Of a stretch of 64,000 nucleotides of DNA, positions 44,804 to 53,362 are shown one piece after another (position 1 is the first letter of the stretch; every line of letters begins with the position of its first letter). This stretch comes from Herbaspirillum sp. ST 5-3 (lineage in GTDB: Bacteria; Pseudomonadota; Gammaproteobacteria; Burkholderiales; Burkholderiaceae_D), in NCBI RefSeq assembly GCF_004804275.1, contig NZ_STGI01000003.1, positions 62,001 through 126,000 of the forward strand. Direction: 5' to 3'. The notes below the pieces were generated by a model. The model did not search any database. It had not been told where the DNA came from and saw nothing but the letters and a program-made list of their open reading frames with translations. Made by a program: the position numbers and the translations under genes.

Positions 44804-45661
44804 ATGGGCGACTACACCGTTTTCCACCACATGCCGTGGACCGGCACCTACTCGATCTATTTCTTCGTCATTGGCATTTCTGCGGCGCTGTTTTTCTTTT
44901 CGATGCTGTCGTGGTTTCGGCCAGAGTTCAGGTCATTGCGCACCGGGGCATTCTATGCGTCATTCATATTGCTGGTGATAGGGGGGCTGCTGCTGATCGG
45001 CGATCTGTCGCAGCCTCTGCGCTTCATTAACATCCTGAACCCGTTCTACCTCAACTTCGGCTCGCCACTGGCTTGGGGGAGCCTGAACCTTCTGCTGTTC
45101 GGCATCGTTTCTGCTGCTTACTTTGTCACATTGCGCAGGAACGATGAAGCGCATAGCCGCAAGCTCGCGGTCATCGGCGCCTTGCTCGGCCTGGGGCTGC
45201 CGATTTACACCGGTTTTGACTTGACGGTGCACCAGAGCCGCCCGGTCTGGAATACGCCATTGATGCCGGTGCTGTTCGTCGCGCTATCACTGGTGTCCGG
45301 CGCCGCAGTCGCATCGTTCCTTGCCAGGGGAGATGAAAAGCTGCTGGGGGCACTACGTCACCTGATGTTGTGGACGACCGGCGCTGTCGCCGCGATGCTG
45401 GTTTCGTTCCTGGGCACCACCTCGTATGGCGGAAGCGGCCAGGAACTGACCTTCATGCTCATGACGACCGGTTCCCTCGGCATGATTTTCGTTGGCGTGG
45501 GCGTCGTGCTTGGCACCGCGGCTCCGGCGGTGCTCCTGCTCGCGCCGTTCGGACATCGCCAGGGAGGCGTCATGCTCGCATCGCTGTTGCTGCTGGCCGG
45601 CGGCATGGCCTTGCGCTATTCGATCCTGATCGGTGGCCAGATCGTACAGACCTATTTCTAA
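44804..45661 (+). CDS. NrfD/PsrC-type quinol-interacting membrane anchor
   Basis: 285 residues with about eight membrane helices: TYSIYFFVIGISAALFFFSM near the start, SPLAWGSLNLLLFGIVSAAY, and several more to GGMALRYSILIGGQIVQTYF. PsrC-like family, which holds the quinone site and closes the electron path to the periplasm. Start at 44804 (MGDYTVFHHMPW) behind AGGAGG; a GTG at 44795 would overlap the upstream stop. Confidence 0.92.
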   Translation: MGDYTVFHHMPWTGTYSIYFFVIGISAALFFFSMLSWFRPEFRSLRTGAFYASFILLVIGGLLLIGDLSQPLRFINILNPFYLNFGSPLAWGSLNLLLFGIVSAAYFVTLRRNDEAHSRKLAVIGALLGLGLPIYTGFDLTVHQSRPVWNTPLMPVLFVALSLVSGAAVASFLARGDEKLLGALRHLMLWTTGAVAAMLVSFLGTTSYGGSGQELTFMLMTTGSLGMIFVGVGVVLGTAAPAVLLLAPFGHRQGGVMLASLLLLAGGMALRYSILIGGQIVQTYF

Positions 45662-45680
45662 AGATCGGGGAGACAAGACA

Positions 45681-48329
45681 ATGTTGAAAATCAAACTCTC
45701 GCGCCGGACCTTTTTGCAGGCCAGCGCCGGTACTGTTGCGGCAGCAGCGGCTTCGCCGAAACTGCTGCGCGCCATGGAAACCGAACTGGGAGGCAAGGAT
45801 GCCAATCCCGTCACCTATGCCGAGCGCAAGGCAATCCCGATTACCTGTCATGTGTGCAATATTCAGGACGGCGCAATGGCGTATGTGGAAAACGGCCGGA
45901 TCGTGAAGCTGGAGGGCAATCCCGAGCACGTCTCGACCCGCGGGCGCTTGTGCGCCAAGGGCAATTCCGGCATGTGGTACACCTACGACCCGGACCGGAT
46001 TCTCTATCCGTTAAAACGTGTCGGCAAACGCGGCGAAGGCAAGTGGAAGCGCATTACCTGGGACGAGGCGCTCGCCGAGATCGCGCAAAAACTGGATGCG
46101 GCGCTCAAGGAAGATCCCAACACCATCATGCTGAAGTACGGGCGTAATCGCACCGGCGGCGTGATTGACCGTTTCATGAGAACGCTCGGTTCGGCCACCG
46201 TGGTGAACCATACGTCGGTGTGCGAATCGTCCAAGAAGATCGGCATGGAGCCGACCTGGGGGCCGGATATCGAAACGCCGGATTTCGCGAATGCGAAATA
46301 CATCCTCAATTTCGGCTCCAATATCATGGAGGCCGCCTATTTCCATAACCCATACTCGCAGCGCCTGGTCGAGGGCATGGCGGAAAACAAGGCCAAGCTG
46401 GTGACTTTCGACGTTCGGCTTTCTAACACCGCGGGCCGTTCCGATGAATGGATTCCGGTGTTCCCCGGTACGGATGGCGCAGTCGCGCTGGCGATCGGCC
46501 ATGTGATTTTGCGAGACGACTTGCAGGACAGCGACTTCATCGAAACCTGGACCAACGTCACCGTCGCCGAGTTGAAGTCGCACTACCAGCAATACACTCC
46601 GGAATGGGCATCGCAGCTCTCCGGCGTACCGATCGAGACGATCGAGCGCATCGCACATGAATTCGCGCTGACCAAGCCGGCCACCACCTATACCTATCGC
46701 GGACCGGCCAAGCATCTGTACGGCTCGTACAATGAGAAGGCTTGCATGATGCTGCCCATCATGACCGGCAATGTCGAAGTGCGCGGCGGATACTGCATGC
46801 CGCGCGGGATGGGCTGGCCGCAACCGCAACCGGAGCCGCCGAAACCTGCCCAGCCATCCTATCTTTCCCATCCGGACGACTACCCGCTGGCCGGGCACAA
46901 GGTCAGCCATCTGACGCCGTTCTGGATCGCGGAAGGCAAGCAGAAGATCAATGTGTATTTCACCTATCAGGACAATCCGGTCTATACGAACCCCGGTTCG
47001 GATGCGGTATGGGGCAAGCTGTTCCGCGACGAGAAGCTGATCCCGTTCTATGTGTCGATGAGCCCCTTCATGGGCGAAGAAACGGCATTGGCCGACATCA
47101 TTCTGCCGGATTGCCCCTATCTGGAGCGCTGGGAGCCGGAGTCCATGCCGAACTCGCTGTGGCCGTGGCTGGGCATCCGCCAGCCGGTCATCAAACCGTT
47201 GGGCGAGGCGCGCGAGAACCGCATCATCATGCGCGACATCATCCACAAGCTGGATCCGGACGGCAGCCGCGGCATGAAGAAATACTGGAACTTCAAGGAT
47301 GGCGAAGACTACATGCGCCAGCATTTCGACAATATCCCGGGGCTGAAAGAGGCGGGCGGGCTCGACTTTTTGAAGAAACATGGCGTGTATCCGGTCTACG
47401 GCAAACTCGATTCGAATACCGGCAAGATCATCGACAAGACCGGACGCGAAATCCGGCCGGAGTACGGACTGCACAAGAAAGAACTGTCAGCCGCGGACAT
47501 GACCGGCGCCGTGGTGGAAAAGAACGGCACGATCGTGAAGAACAGTAAGGCGATCGGCATTCAACGCAAGGGCAAAAACTACGCGGGCTTCCCGACCAGG
47601 AACCGGCTGATCAATGTCAAGGTGGATGAGTGGGCTGAGTTTGGCTTCAATCCGATGCCGACCTTCAAGCAGATCCCCTGGCATAAGGACATGAAGGAGG
47701 ACGAAATGGTCCTCACTACCTACAAGATCAATGTGCACAAGCAGTCACGCACGGCCGCCGTGAAGTGGCTGGCCGAAATCATGCACAGCAACCCGGTCTG
47801 GCTCAACACCGAAACGGGCAAGCGACTGGGGGTCAAGACAGGAGACCTGGTGCGCGTTGAGAGCAAGGTCGGCTACCTGGTCACCAAGGCATACGTGTTC
47901 GAAGGTATCCATCCGAAGGTATGCGCCATCCCGACCGCTTTCGGCCACTGGGAATACGGCCGGCTCGCGTCGGGCGCCAAGGCCAAGGTCAATGCGCAGA
48001 AAGGCGGTGCCTGGGGCGCCAGCGACGATTCGGACCTGAAAAATGTCTGGTGGGACGACAAGGGCGTACATCCGAACGCGATCATCCCGGTCGTTGCCGA
48101 TCCGATCGGCGGCTCGCAAGGCTGGTATGACACGGTGGTCAAGGTCACCAAAGCCGGACCGAACGACAAGTATGGCGACGTGCAAGCGTCGTGGGACAAG
48201 CATGTGGAAGCGTTCAAGGAAACCATGCGTTATGCCTACACCGGCGACTTGCATCGCAAGATGCATCCGGAAATGGCGTCCTGGGGCGGGCCTGACAGTG
48301 TCAAGCATAAGCCGGCGGGAGGCCACTAG
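45681..48329 (+). CDS. Tat-exported Mo-bisPGD oxidoreductase, substrate unknown
   Basis: 882 residues. Twin-arginine signal SRRTFLQ at 7-13. The [4Fe-4S] motif reads C56-x2-C59-x3-D63-x27-C91: the usual third Cys is Asp. NHTSVCESS puts a Cys (C181) at the Mo-ligand position, as in the Psr/Phs/Arr/Arx/Srd group. The later molybdopterin-binding domain (IPVVADPIGGSQGW) ends the protein. It lacks the ArxA GRGWG and the ArrA RGRY signatures: the corresponding place reads LKYGRNRTGG. Length is less than TtrA (about 1020). Gene order and regulators suggest an oxyanion or sulfur/selenium/arsenic-type respiratory enzyme. No clear substrate; I keep the name open. Confidence 0.88.
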   Translation: MLKIKLSRRTFLQASAGTVAAAAASPKLLRAMETELGGKDANPVTYAERKAIPITCHVCNIQDGAMAYVENGRIVKLEGNPEHVSTRGRLCAKGNSGMWYTYDPDRILYPLKRVGKRGEGKWKRITWDEALAEIAQKLDAALKEDPNTIMLKYGRNRTGGVIDRFMRTLGSATVVNHTSVCESSKKIGMEPTWGPDIETPDFANAKYILNFGSNIMEAAYFHNPYSQRLVEGMAENKAKLVTFDVRLSNTAGRSDEWIPVFPGTDGAVALAIGHVILRDDLQDSDFIETWTNVTVAELKSHYQQYTPEWASQLSGVPIETIERIAHEFALTKPATTYTYRGPAKHLYGSYNEKACMMLPIMTGNVEVRGGYCMPRGMGWPQPQPEPPKPAQPSYLSHPDDYPLAGHKVSHLTPFWIAEGKQKINVYFTYQDNPVYTNPGSDAVWGKLFRDEKLIPFYVSMSPFMGEETALADIILPDCPYLERWEPESMPNSLWPWLGIRQPVIKPLGEARENRIIMRDIIHKLDPDGSRGMKKYWNFKDGEDYMRQHFDNIPGLKEAGGLDFLKKHGVYPVYGKLDSNTGKIIDKTGREIRPEYGLHKKELSAADMTGAVVEKNGTIVKNSKAIGIQRKGKNYAGFPTRNRLINVKVDEWAEFGFNPMPTFKQIPWHKDMKEDEMVLTTYKINVHKQSRTAAVKWLAEIMHSNPVWLNTETGKRLGVKTGDLVRVESKVGYLVTKAYVFEGIHPKVCAIPTAFGHWEYGRLASGAKAKVNAQKGGAWGASDDSDLKNVWWDDKGVHPNAIIPVVADPIGGSQGWYDTVVKVTKAGPNDKYGDVQASWDKHVEAFKETMRYAYTGDLHRKMHPEMASWGGPDSVKHKPAGGH

Positions 48330-48410
48330 GCTTTCGGCATCCAATCCTGAGTGGCAGACACTCTGGCCGGCGCACGATGCCGCCGGCCAGAGATTTGTGA
48401 GAGGTTATCC

Positions 48411-49184
48411 ATGCAAGAGCAAACTGCGGCAGTCGCCGAATCGATCGATAGCGCTCAATCCGCATCGGACCTGCGGGCACGCGCCAGCTTTTACCACTTG
48501 CTTGCCGGTGCTTTCGTTGAAGAACCCGGGACCGACTATCTGAATGCGCTGCGCACGCCGGGGGCGCTTGCCGCATTGACGGAGCTGGGCGTGCTGTTTG
48601 ACGAAGACGTGACTCGCGTGTCTTTGGCGGAACTGCAGGAAGCATTGGCGTACGAATATGTGGCGCTGTTCGCTTCGCCCGGCGGTTGCCCGCCTGTGGA
48701 ATCGGCGCGCCTGGCCGGGCGTTTTCAGCAGGAGCCCTACCATGCCGTCAAGGCAATCTACCAGCGCGCCGGCTTTGTCCTGCAACAAGGCAGGTTTGCG
48801 ATCTTCGAAGACCAGCTCGGGATTGAACTGAGCTTTGTCGCGGCGCTGCTGGAACGACAGGCCGCGGCACTGGAAAACGGCGATTTGACCGCGCACGCGC
48901 GGCTCGAAAAAGAAATCAAGCGATTTTGGGCACTGCACCTCGGCCGCTGGATGCGTGGTTATGCATCGCTGCTGGAGCGCGCCAGCGAACATTCGTTTTA
49001 TCGTGAGTTCGCACGTCTGCTGGGGGCATTTGCAGATGACGAACTGACCTTGCTGCAGGTGCGGGTGGATGATATCGACGGCGGCCGCGAAGTCGTTCCC
49101 AAGAGTGAGGTGTCCGTGCTGTTCAACCCGGACGAGCCGGTCTGCAACGGTTGCGAACATGGCAGCGGCAAGGCAGTCGCATGA
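48411..49184 (+). CDS. TorD/DmsD-family molybdoenzyme chaperone
   Basis: 257 residues, all-helical. Typical TorD text: ALAYEYVALFASPGGCPPVE, LAGRFQQEPYHAVKAIYQRA, EDQLGIELSFVAALLERQAA. These chaperones bind the Tat signal of the catalytic subunit until the cofactor is inserted. A Cys-bearing tail (EPVCNGCEHGSG) is unusual and may bind metal. The start at 48411 (MQEQTAAV) follows the enzyme gene by about 80 bp, where the mRNA continues. Confidence 0.87.
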   Translation: MQEQTAAVAESIDSAQSASDLRARASFYHLLAGAFVEEPGTDYLNALRTPGALAALTELGVLFDEDVTRVSLAELQEALAYEYVALFASPGGCPPVESARLAGRFQQEPYHAVKAIYQRAGFVLQQGRFAIFEDQLGIELSFVAALLERQAAALENGDLTAHARLEKEIKRFWALHLGRWMRGYASLLERASEHSFYREFARLLGAFADDELTLLQVRVDDIDGGREVVPKSEVSVLFNPDEPVCNGCEHGSGKAVA

Positions 49185-49582
49185 ATCACGAATTTGCATG
49201 GGATGAGCTGGCGTTGCTCTGGGACGGCAAGAACTTCGGCAGCGTGCATGACTGGTTGGGCGAGCGCTGGAATTACCTGATCCAGACCCGCCCCGACGGC
49301 CACGAGGATAAGGACGCGCGTTTTCTGCAAGGACTGGCATTTGCCGCGTTGGCGCTGCACTTCACGCAAAACCGCAATCAGGAAGGCGCGGCATTGCTGG
49401 CCGACGATGCGTTACAGGCATTGTCGGCATTCCTGCCAGCCTATCGTGGCGTGCAAGTGACACCCGTGATGGAAACGATGGCGGCGTTGCGGCCGTTGCT
49501 GGATGGTCTGAAGCACGATGCAGGCTGTCCGGTGCCGCCGTCGAAGTTCAACAAGCTCGTCTACCTGAGGGATGCCGGATGA
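49181..49582 (+). CDS. DUF309-like small protein of the left operon
   Basis: 133 residues. DELALLWDGKNFGSVHDWLG and RFLQGLAFAALALHFTQNRN follow the pattern of DUF309 (helical; LWn.G.fyevHEvLE..W and QGLiqla.al.h). In canonical DUF309 the second motif has His and Glu (HEVLEE); here HDWLGE keeps the His. Starts and ends overlap both neighbours (ATGA). The family is uncharacterised; it may help cofactor maturation. Moderately sure of the family. Confidence 0.55.
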   Translation: MNHEFAWDELALLWDGKNFGSVHDWLGERWNYLIQTRPDGHEDKDARFLQGLAFAALALHFTQNRNQEGAALLADDALQALSAFLPAYRGVQVTPVMETMAALRPLLDGLKHDAGCPVPPSKFNKLVYLRDAG

Positions 49583-50271
49583 GTCAGGTCGCATCAACTA
49601 TTACCCTGCGCCGTTGGGGCAACCCGAATGAGTCGGCCTTCACGGAGCCGGTCTTCGTTCACGAGTCCGGTTCCTTGCCGCGAGACCTGTCGCAGGCGAC
49701 GGTTGTGCTGCGCGCGGAAGGGCTGACGCGCGCCCGCGCTGTGCTTCAGGCCGACGCTCGACAGGTTCTCCTTGGCGAGGCGGCGCTTCTGGACGACAGC
49801 CTGATTGCAACCTTGTCGAAGGAGTTCGGCTCCCCAAGGATAGGGCTATGGATTCCGGTGCAGCGCATGGCAAGAAGCTGGGCGCTCGACAGTTATTCCA
49901 ACGCTGACTTTCGCTGCATCACCCCTTCCTCAGGCGCGCCTGCGTGGGAAGTGCTGAAAAGCGACGGTAGCGCCACCGGCACCGATGCGCAGTGGTGGAT
50001 CGGGCAAATGCTCGCGCGCGGTGTCACCACGGCGCTGGTCGCTGTCGACATGCAGGATGATGACGACCTGAACATCTGCGCCGGGATGGTGGAGTGTTTT
50101 GGACCGGCGTTGTGGCTCACGCCGCGGACAAACGCGCCCGCTGAACTGGAGGACTGGGTACGGTACGGCCAAGCCAGAAATATCGCGCTCAGGCAGTTGC
50201 AGCGGGACGATGCGGTTGCAATGCGCGCGCTGCGGCAGCGTCTTGAAGCGTCGATCGAGGTGCTCGCATGA
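49579..50271 (+). CDS. Unrecognised protein of the left operon
   Basis: 230 residues, soluble and without Cys-rich or membrane parts: MSQVASTITLRRWGNPNESA, EEFGSPRIGLWIPVQRMARS-like middle (KEFGSPRIGLWIPVQRMA), QWWIGQMLARGVTTALVAVD, ending LRQRLEASIEVLA. Overlaps both neighbours (ATGA), so it is tightly coupled. The alternating strand/helix pattern could be an alpha/beta fold, but I do not recognise it. Context suggests an assembly factor for the molybdoenzyme. Confidence 0.6.
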   Translation: MSQVASTITLRRWGNPNESAFTEPVFVHESGSLPRDLSQATVVLRAEGLTRARAVLQADARQVLLGEAALLDDSLIATLSKEFGSPRIGLWIPVQRMARSWALDSYSNADFRCITPSSGAPAWEVLKSDGSATGTDAQWWIGQMLARGVTTALVAVDMQDDDDLNICAGMVECFGPALWLTPRTNAPAELEDWVRYGQARNIALRQLQRDDAVAMRALRQRLEASIEVLA

Positions 50272-50720
50272 GCAGATTGGAGAAATGGCTGTTTCTCACC
50301 GGCTGCATGCTTGCTCTGCCGGCATCTGCCGGTACTGCGAAGTTGCTGGATGCGGCGCAACTGAAGGACAAGCTTGCCAAGGAACAGCCATGCTGCGTGG
50401 TCGACGCGCGCTCGGACATCAAGCGCCTGCAGCATCCGTTGGCGTTTTCCGTCGTTTGCAACGCAAGCCTCCGGCCGAAAGCCGGAGGCTTTGCGGTGGT
50501 GATCGGCGACAGCGACAAACTTGCGCTGGGTGCGGCAAGAACGATCACGCGGCGTAGCGGAGAGGACGCGGTCGCGATCAAGGGCGGCTACGCCACCTGG
50601 CAGCAGCTGGAGCAGGGCGGAAAGATGACTGGCAGCGCGTCGGCTGCGACCATGCCGCAACGGTTCACCATACCGAGCAATACCTGTGAGCAGGGGCCAG
50701 CATTGCAGGAATATAAATAA
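50268..50720 (+). CDS. Exported rhodanese-fold protein lacking the catalytic Cys
   Basis: 150 residues: signal peptide LFLTGCMLALPASAG, then a single rhodanese-like domain (LLDAAQLKDKLAKEQPCCVV, DAVAIKGGYATWQQLEQGG). The active-site loop, normally C-R-x-G-x-R, reads GDSDKLALGAAR, so the persulfide-forming Cys is missing. Instead there is a Cys pair early (QPCCVVDAR), one Cys at VVCNAS, and one near the end (SNTCEQG). It may bind a ligand or metal rather than transfer sulfur. Its gene contains a striking hairpin (50465-50491). Confidence 0.7.
   Translation: MSRLEKWLFLTGCMLALPASAGTAKLLDAAQLKDKLAKEQPCCVVDARSDIKRLQHPLAFSVVCNASLRPKAGGFAVVIGDSDKLALGAARTITRRSGEDAVAIKGGYATWQQLEQGGKMTGSASAATMPQRFTIPSNTCEQGPALQEYK
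50465..50491. repeat. Perfect 11-bp inverted repeat with CGAAA loop inside a gene
   Basis: AAGCCTCCGGC (50465-50475), loop CGAAA, GCCGGAGGCTT (50481-50491). It looks like a terminator or REP-type hairpin, but lies within the coding frame of the rhodanese-like gene (residues NASLRPKAGGFAVV) and has no T run behind it. Confidence 0.75.
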
Positions 50721-50723
50721 CCC

Positions 50724-51815
50724 ATGGCAAGCCTTCCCGAATTCCGCGCTTCCCACTGCACGCGCTATCGTTTTCGCTACAGCCAATGCCGCCGCTGCGC
50801 CGACGCTTGCCCGTACGACGCGGTCACCTTGTCGGAAGAAGGCATCCGCATCGATCCGTCGGCGTGCCGCAATTGCACCTTGTGTGTTGCCGCTTGTCCG
50901 ACCGAAGCATTGCATGCCGCCGAATTTCCGCGTATCGACATCCTCAAACGCGCCGCCAATAAGCCCGCGCTGACTATTGCATGCGCTCCTTCCGGGCTCA
51001 AGGGCGACGAAGTGGTGCCATGCCTGGGCACGATCGACGCCGCGATGCTGACCCACCTGACGAGCCGTGGCACAGGCGTGACTCTTGCCGGCACACAGCA
51101 CTGCGCTACTTGCGAGCATGGAAAACATGCCGCACGCCAGCTGGAGCTTCATCTGGAGGCGGTGGCGGAATTGAAGACGGCAGCGGGCAGCGACAGCTGG
51201 GCGGAAATCACGGTGTCTGCAACACTGCAAGCGCGGCCAGGAAAGCCGACGCATAGCGCGGGACGCCGCCACCTGTTCCGACGCCTGATTGGACGCGGTG
51301 TCGATCAGATCGCGCGTCCGGTTCAAGAGAGCGACGAACCATCGGCGCCGCTCAAGGCAATCCGCTTTGCTCGCCAGTTTTCCACTGCCGGCAGGGAAGT
51401 GCTGCAGGCGGTGCTGGAACAGGCGCCGCAGGACGCGGAAAGGGCGCTGCCCGTGCATCCGGCCATTTTCGCCGCGCAAGTGGAGAAGCCGGACGGCTGC
51501 ACCGCCTGCGAGGCGTGCGCGCGTGCCTGTCCGACCGGCGCCGTTCAGGTCAGGGAAAGCGGCGTCGGCTGGGAACTGGCATTCGAGTTCCAGCGCTGCG
51601 TCGGCTGCAGCGTGTGTGTCGAAGCGTGTCAGCCGCGAGTCCTGCAGCTGGCGCACGAGATCCGTCACTGGAAGGCTCCGGAACCGATGGTGCTGCACCA
51701 TCTCTCCAAGCAACGGTGCAACCGCTGCGACCGATTCTTTGTCTCGCATGAGCCGGCCGACACGTGCCAGGTATGTACCGGCGATGACGAGGATTTTACG
51801 GCGCTCTTTGGCTAG
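50724..51815 (+). CDS. Polyferredoxin, ArxB2-like, left locus
   Basis: 363 residues, soluble, no signal. An N-terminal pair of [4Fe-4S] sites (CRRCADACPYDAV and CRNCTLCVAACPTEAL), a middle HCATCEHGKHA, a second pair at the C-terminal half (CTACEACARACPTGAV and CVGCSVCVEACQPRVL), and a terminal zinc/rubredoxin-like CNRCDRFFVSHEPADTCQVC. The same layout occurs in the ArxB2-like protein at 59797, so they are paralogues. Role: cytoplasmic electron carrier or maturation factor; unproven. 3 bp behind the rhodanese-like gene. Confidence 0.85.
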   Translation: MASLPEFRASHCTRYRFRYSQCRRCADACPYDAVTLSEEGIRIDPSACRNCTLCVAACPTEALHAAEFPRIDILKRAANKPALTIACAPSGLKGDEVVPCLGTIDAAMLTHLTSRGTGVTLAGTQHCATCEHGKHAARQLELHLEAVAELKTAAGSDSWAEITVSATLQARPGKPTHSAGRRHLFRRLIGRGVDQIARPVQESDEPSAPLKAIRFARQFSTAGREVLQAVLEQAPQDAERALPVHPAIFAAQVEKPDGCTACEACARACPTGAVQVRESGVGWELAFEFQRCVGCSVCVEACQPRVLQLAHEIRHWKAPEPMVLHHLSKQRCNRCDRFFVSHEPADTCQVCTGDDEDFTALFG

Positions 51816-51824
51816 GACCCGACG

Positions 51825-52796
51825 ATGCTATATGACGGCTTTGGACGCGGAATCGAATACCTGAGGCTATCCGTTACCGATCGCTGCAACCTGCGTTGCA
51901 CCTACTGCATGCCTGAGGAATGTGCCGGCGGCGAGGAGCCAGCCAACTGGCTTAGCTTCGATGAAATCGAGCGTGTGATCGGTGCCTTCGCACGCCTTGG
52001 CGTGCACCGGGTGCGGCTGACCGGCGGCGAGCCGACGTTGCGAAAGAACCTGCCGGAACTTGCAGCGCGCCTCTCGTCTTTGCCGGGGATTGCAGACCTG
52101 TCTCTGTCGACCAACGGCACGCAGCTGGCGCGGCAGGCCAAAGCACTACGTTCCGCAGGCGTCACGCGCCTGAACGTCAGCCTCGATTCGCTTGATCCCA
52201 GGCGCTTTGCCGAAATTGCCAGGCGCGACGCGCTCGACATGGTACTGCGCGGCCTGGCCGTTGCCCGCGAAGCGGGTTTCGGTCCGATCAAAATCAACAT
52301 GGTCGCCATGCCGGGCGTCACCGACGCCGAGATAGACGACATGGTGGCCTTCTGCATCGATCGGCAATTTGTTCTTCGCCTGATCGAGGTCATGCCGGTT
52401 GGTTCCGCAGGCAGAAATGCCGGGACGGTCCGGCTCGGGCCGATCCAGGAACGCCTTCGCGCAAAATTCGGGCTGGTGGATGGCATCGTCCGCGGCGCCG
52501 GTCCGGCGCGATATCTCGTGTCGCCGGACGGGCTCTTCCAGATCGGCTTCATTACGCCGATCTCACAGCATTTCTGCGAAACGTGCAACCGTGTGCGCAT
52601 GAGCGTGGACGGCGTGATCTACCTGTGTCTCGGACAGAACGACCGCATCGATTTGCGCACACCGCTTCGTGCCGGATGTTCGGATGCGGAGCTTGAGGCG
52701 TTGATGGTGGACGGCATACGACGCAAGCCATTGCGTCATGATTTTGAAGAGCACCCGCTGCGTGTCGTACGCTTCATGTCCGCGACGGGCGGCTGA
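51825..52796 (+). CDS. moaA: MoaA, GTP 3',8-cyclase
   Basis: 323 residues: N-terminal radical-SAM motif LSVTDRCNLRCTYCMPEE (CxxxCxxC), the usual RVRLTGGEPTLRKNL and LRLIEVMPVGSAG, the C-terminal second cluster (HFCETCNRVRMSVDG and LCLGQNDRIDLR), and the terminal Gly-Gly (MSATGG). All three Cys of both clusters are present. It makes cyclic pyranopterin precursor for molybdopterin. A dedicated moaA in the operon implies that Moco supply is raised together with the enzyme. Confidence 0.92.
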   Translation: MLYDGFGRGIEYLRLSVTDRCNLRCTYCMPEECAGGEEPANWLSFDEIERVIGAFARLGVHRVRLTGGEPTLRKNLPELAARLSSLPGIADLSLSTNGTQLARQAKALRSAGVTRLNVSLDSLDPRRFAEIARRDALDMVLRGLAVAREAGFGPIKINMVAMPGVTDAEIDDMVAFCIDRQFVLRLIEVMPVGSAGRNAGTVRLGPIQERLRAKFGLVDGIVRGAGPARYLVSPDGLFQIGFITPISQHFCETCNRVRMSVDGVIYLCLGQNDRIDLRTPLRAGCSDAELEALMVDGIRRKPLRHDFEEHPLRVVRFMSATGG

Positions 52797-52822
52797 CATC
52801 ATTTGGAAAGGAAAAGATCGTC

Positions 52823-53224
52823 ATGGAATGGGAATTTACGCCGGATGATGTCGTGCGGGGACACGTCGACTATGGCCTTTCGGAGTTCCGTCGCGACTTG
52901 CTGGAAGAGTTTCGCCTCAACCTGCCCAGCGAAAAGCAGCCAGCCGAGCTGGAACGCCTGTTCGCGATTGTCTACGACATGTGCTACTGGTTGGCGACGG
53001 GGCGCGAATTCGATGAGTTCGAGCGCGAGGTGGGCGCCGACCCCTATCTCAGCGGCTTTTTGCGCCTCGTGTATAGGCATTGCGAGCCCAATGTGACGAT
53101 GCTCGGCGCAATCTTGCAGCGAGTGATCATGGATAACGTGGAGGCGGGAATGCCGCTGGAGGCAGCGCTTGAGGCGGTTGCATCCCGGCATACGGAGATT
53201 ACGTCCATCCCGATATCAATTTGA
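52823..53224 (+). CDS. Hypothetical acidic protein behind moaA
   Basis: 133 residues, soluble, many acidic residues: MEWEFTPDDVVRGHVDYGLS, AELERLFAIVYDMCYWLATG, EFEREVGADPYLSGFLRLVY. All helical in appearance. 26 bp after moaA, so in the same operon. No known motif. It could be a small partner of the preceding enzymes. Confidence 0.6.
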   Translation: MEWEFTPDDVVRGHVDYGLSEFRRDLLEEFRLNLPSEKQPAELERLFAIVYDMCYWLATGREFDEFEREVGADPYLSGFLRLVYRHCEPNVTMLGAILQRVIMDNVEAGMPLEAALEAVASRHTEITSIPISI

Positions 53225-53362
53225 CCGGTTGAACCGGCCAAGCGGGCACGGCCATGCGGTGATCGACCACCATCGCATGCGACAGGAAATGGTGACACTT
53301 CCCGGTGCGCGGATACGCCGCCCATGTACGGATTGCCGTCCATAATCGCAAGGAGAAGATGA

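Noticed and set aside
46011-47474. A 487-codon minus-strand frame inside the molybdoenzyme gene
   Set aside because: It mirrors the strongly biased GC-rich coding strand of a clearly conserved enzyme; no family features.
45681-48329. Naming the left enzyme as tetrathionate, polysulfide, selenate or arsenate reductase
   Set aside because: B-C-A order fits Ttr/Srd, but length, the Asp in the Fe-S motif, the NtrC-type regulator and the lack of ArrA/ArxA signatures prevent a firm choice.
49893-51749. A 618-codon minus-strand frame
   Set aside because: Antisense to three coupled genes with clear motifs (rhodanese-like, polyferredoxin); an artefact of codon bias.
53224-53362. A separate sigma-54 promoter before the chemoreceptor
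   Set aside because: GGCACGGCCATGC near 53247 resembles one, but the GG-to-GC distance is one base too short.
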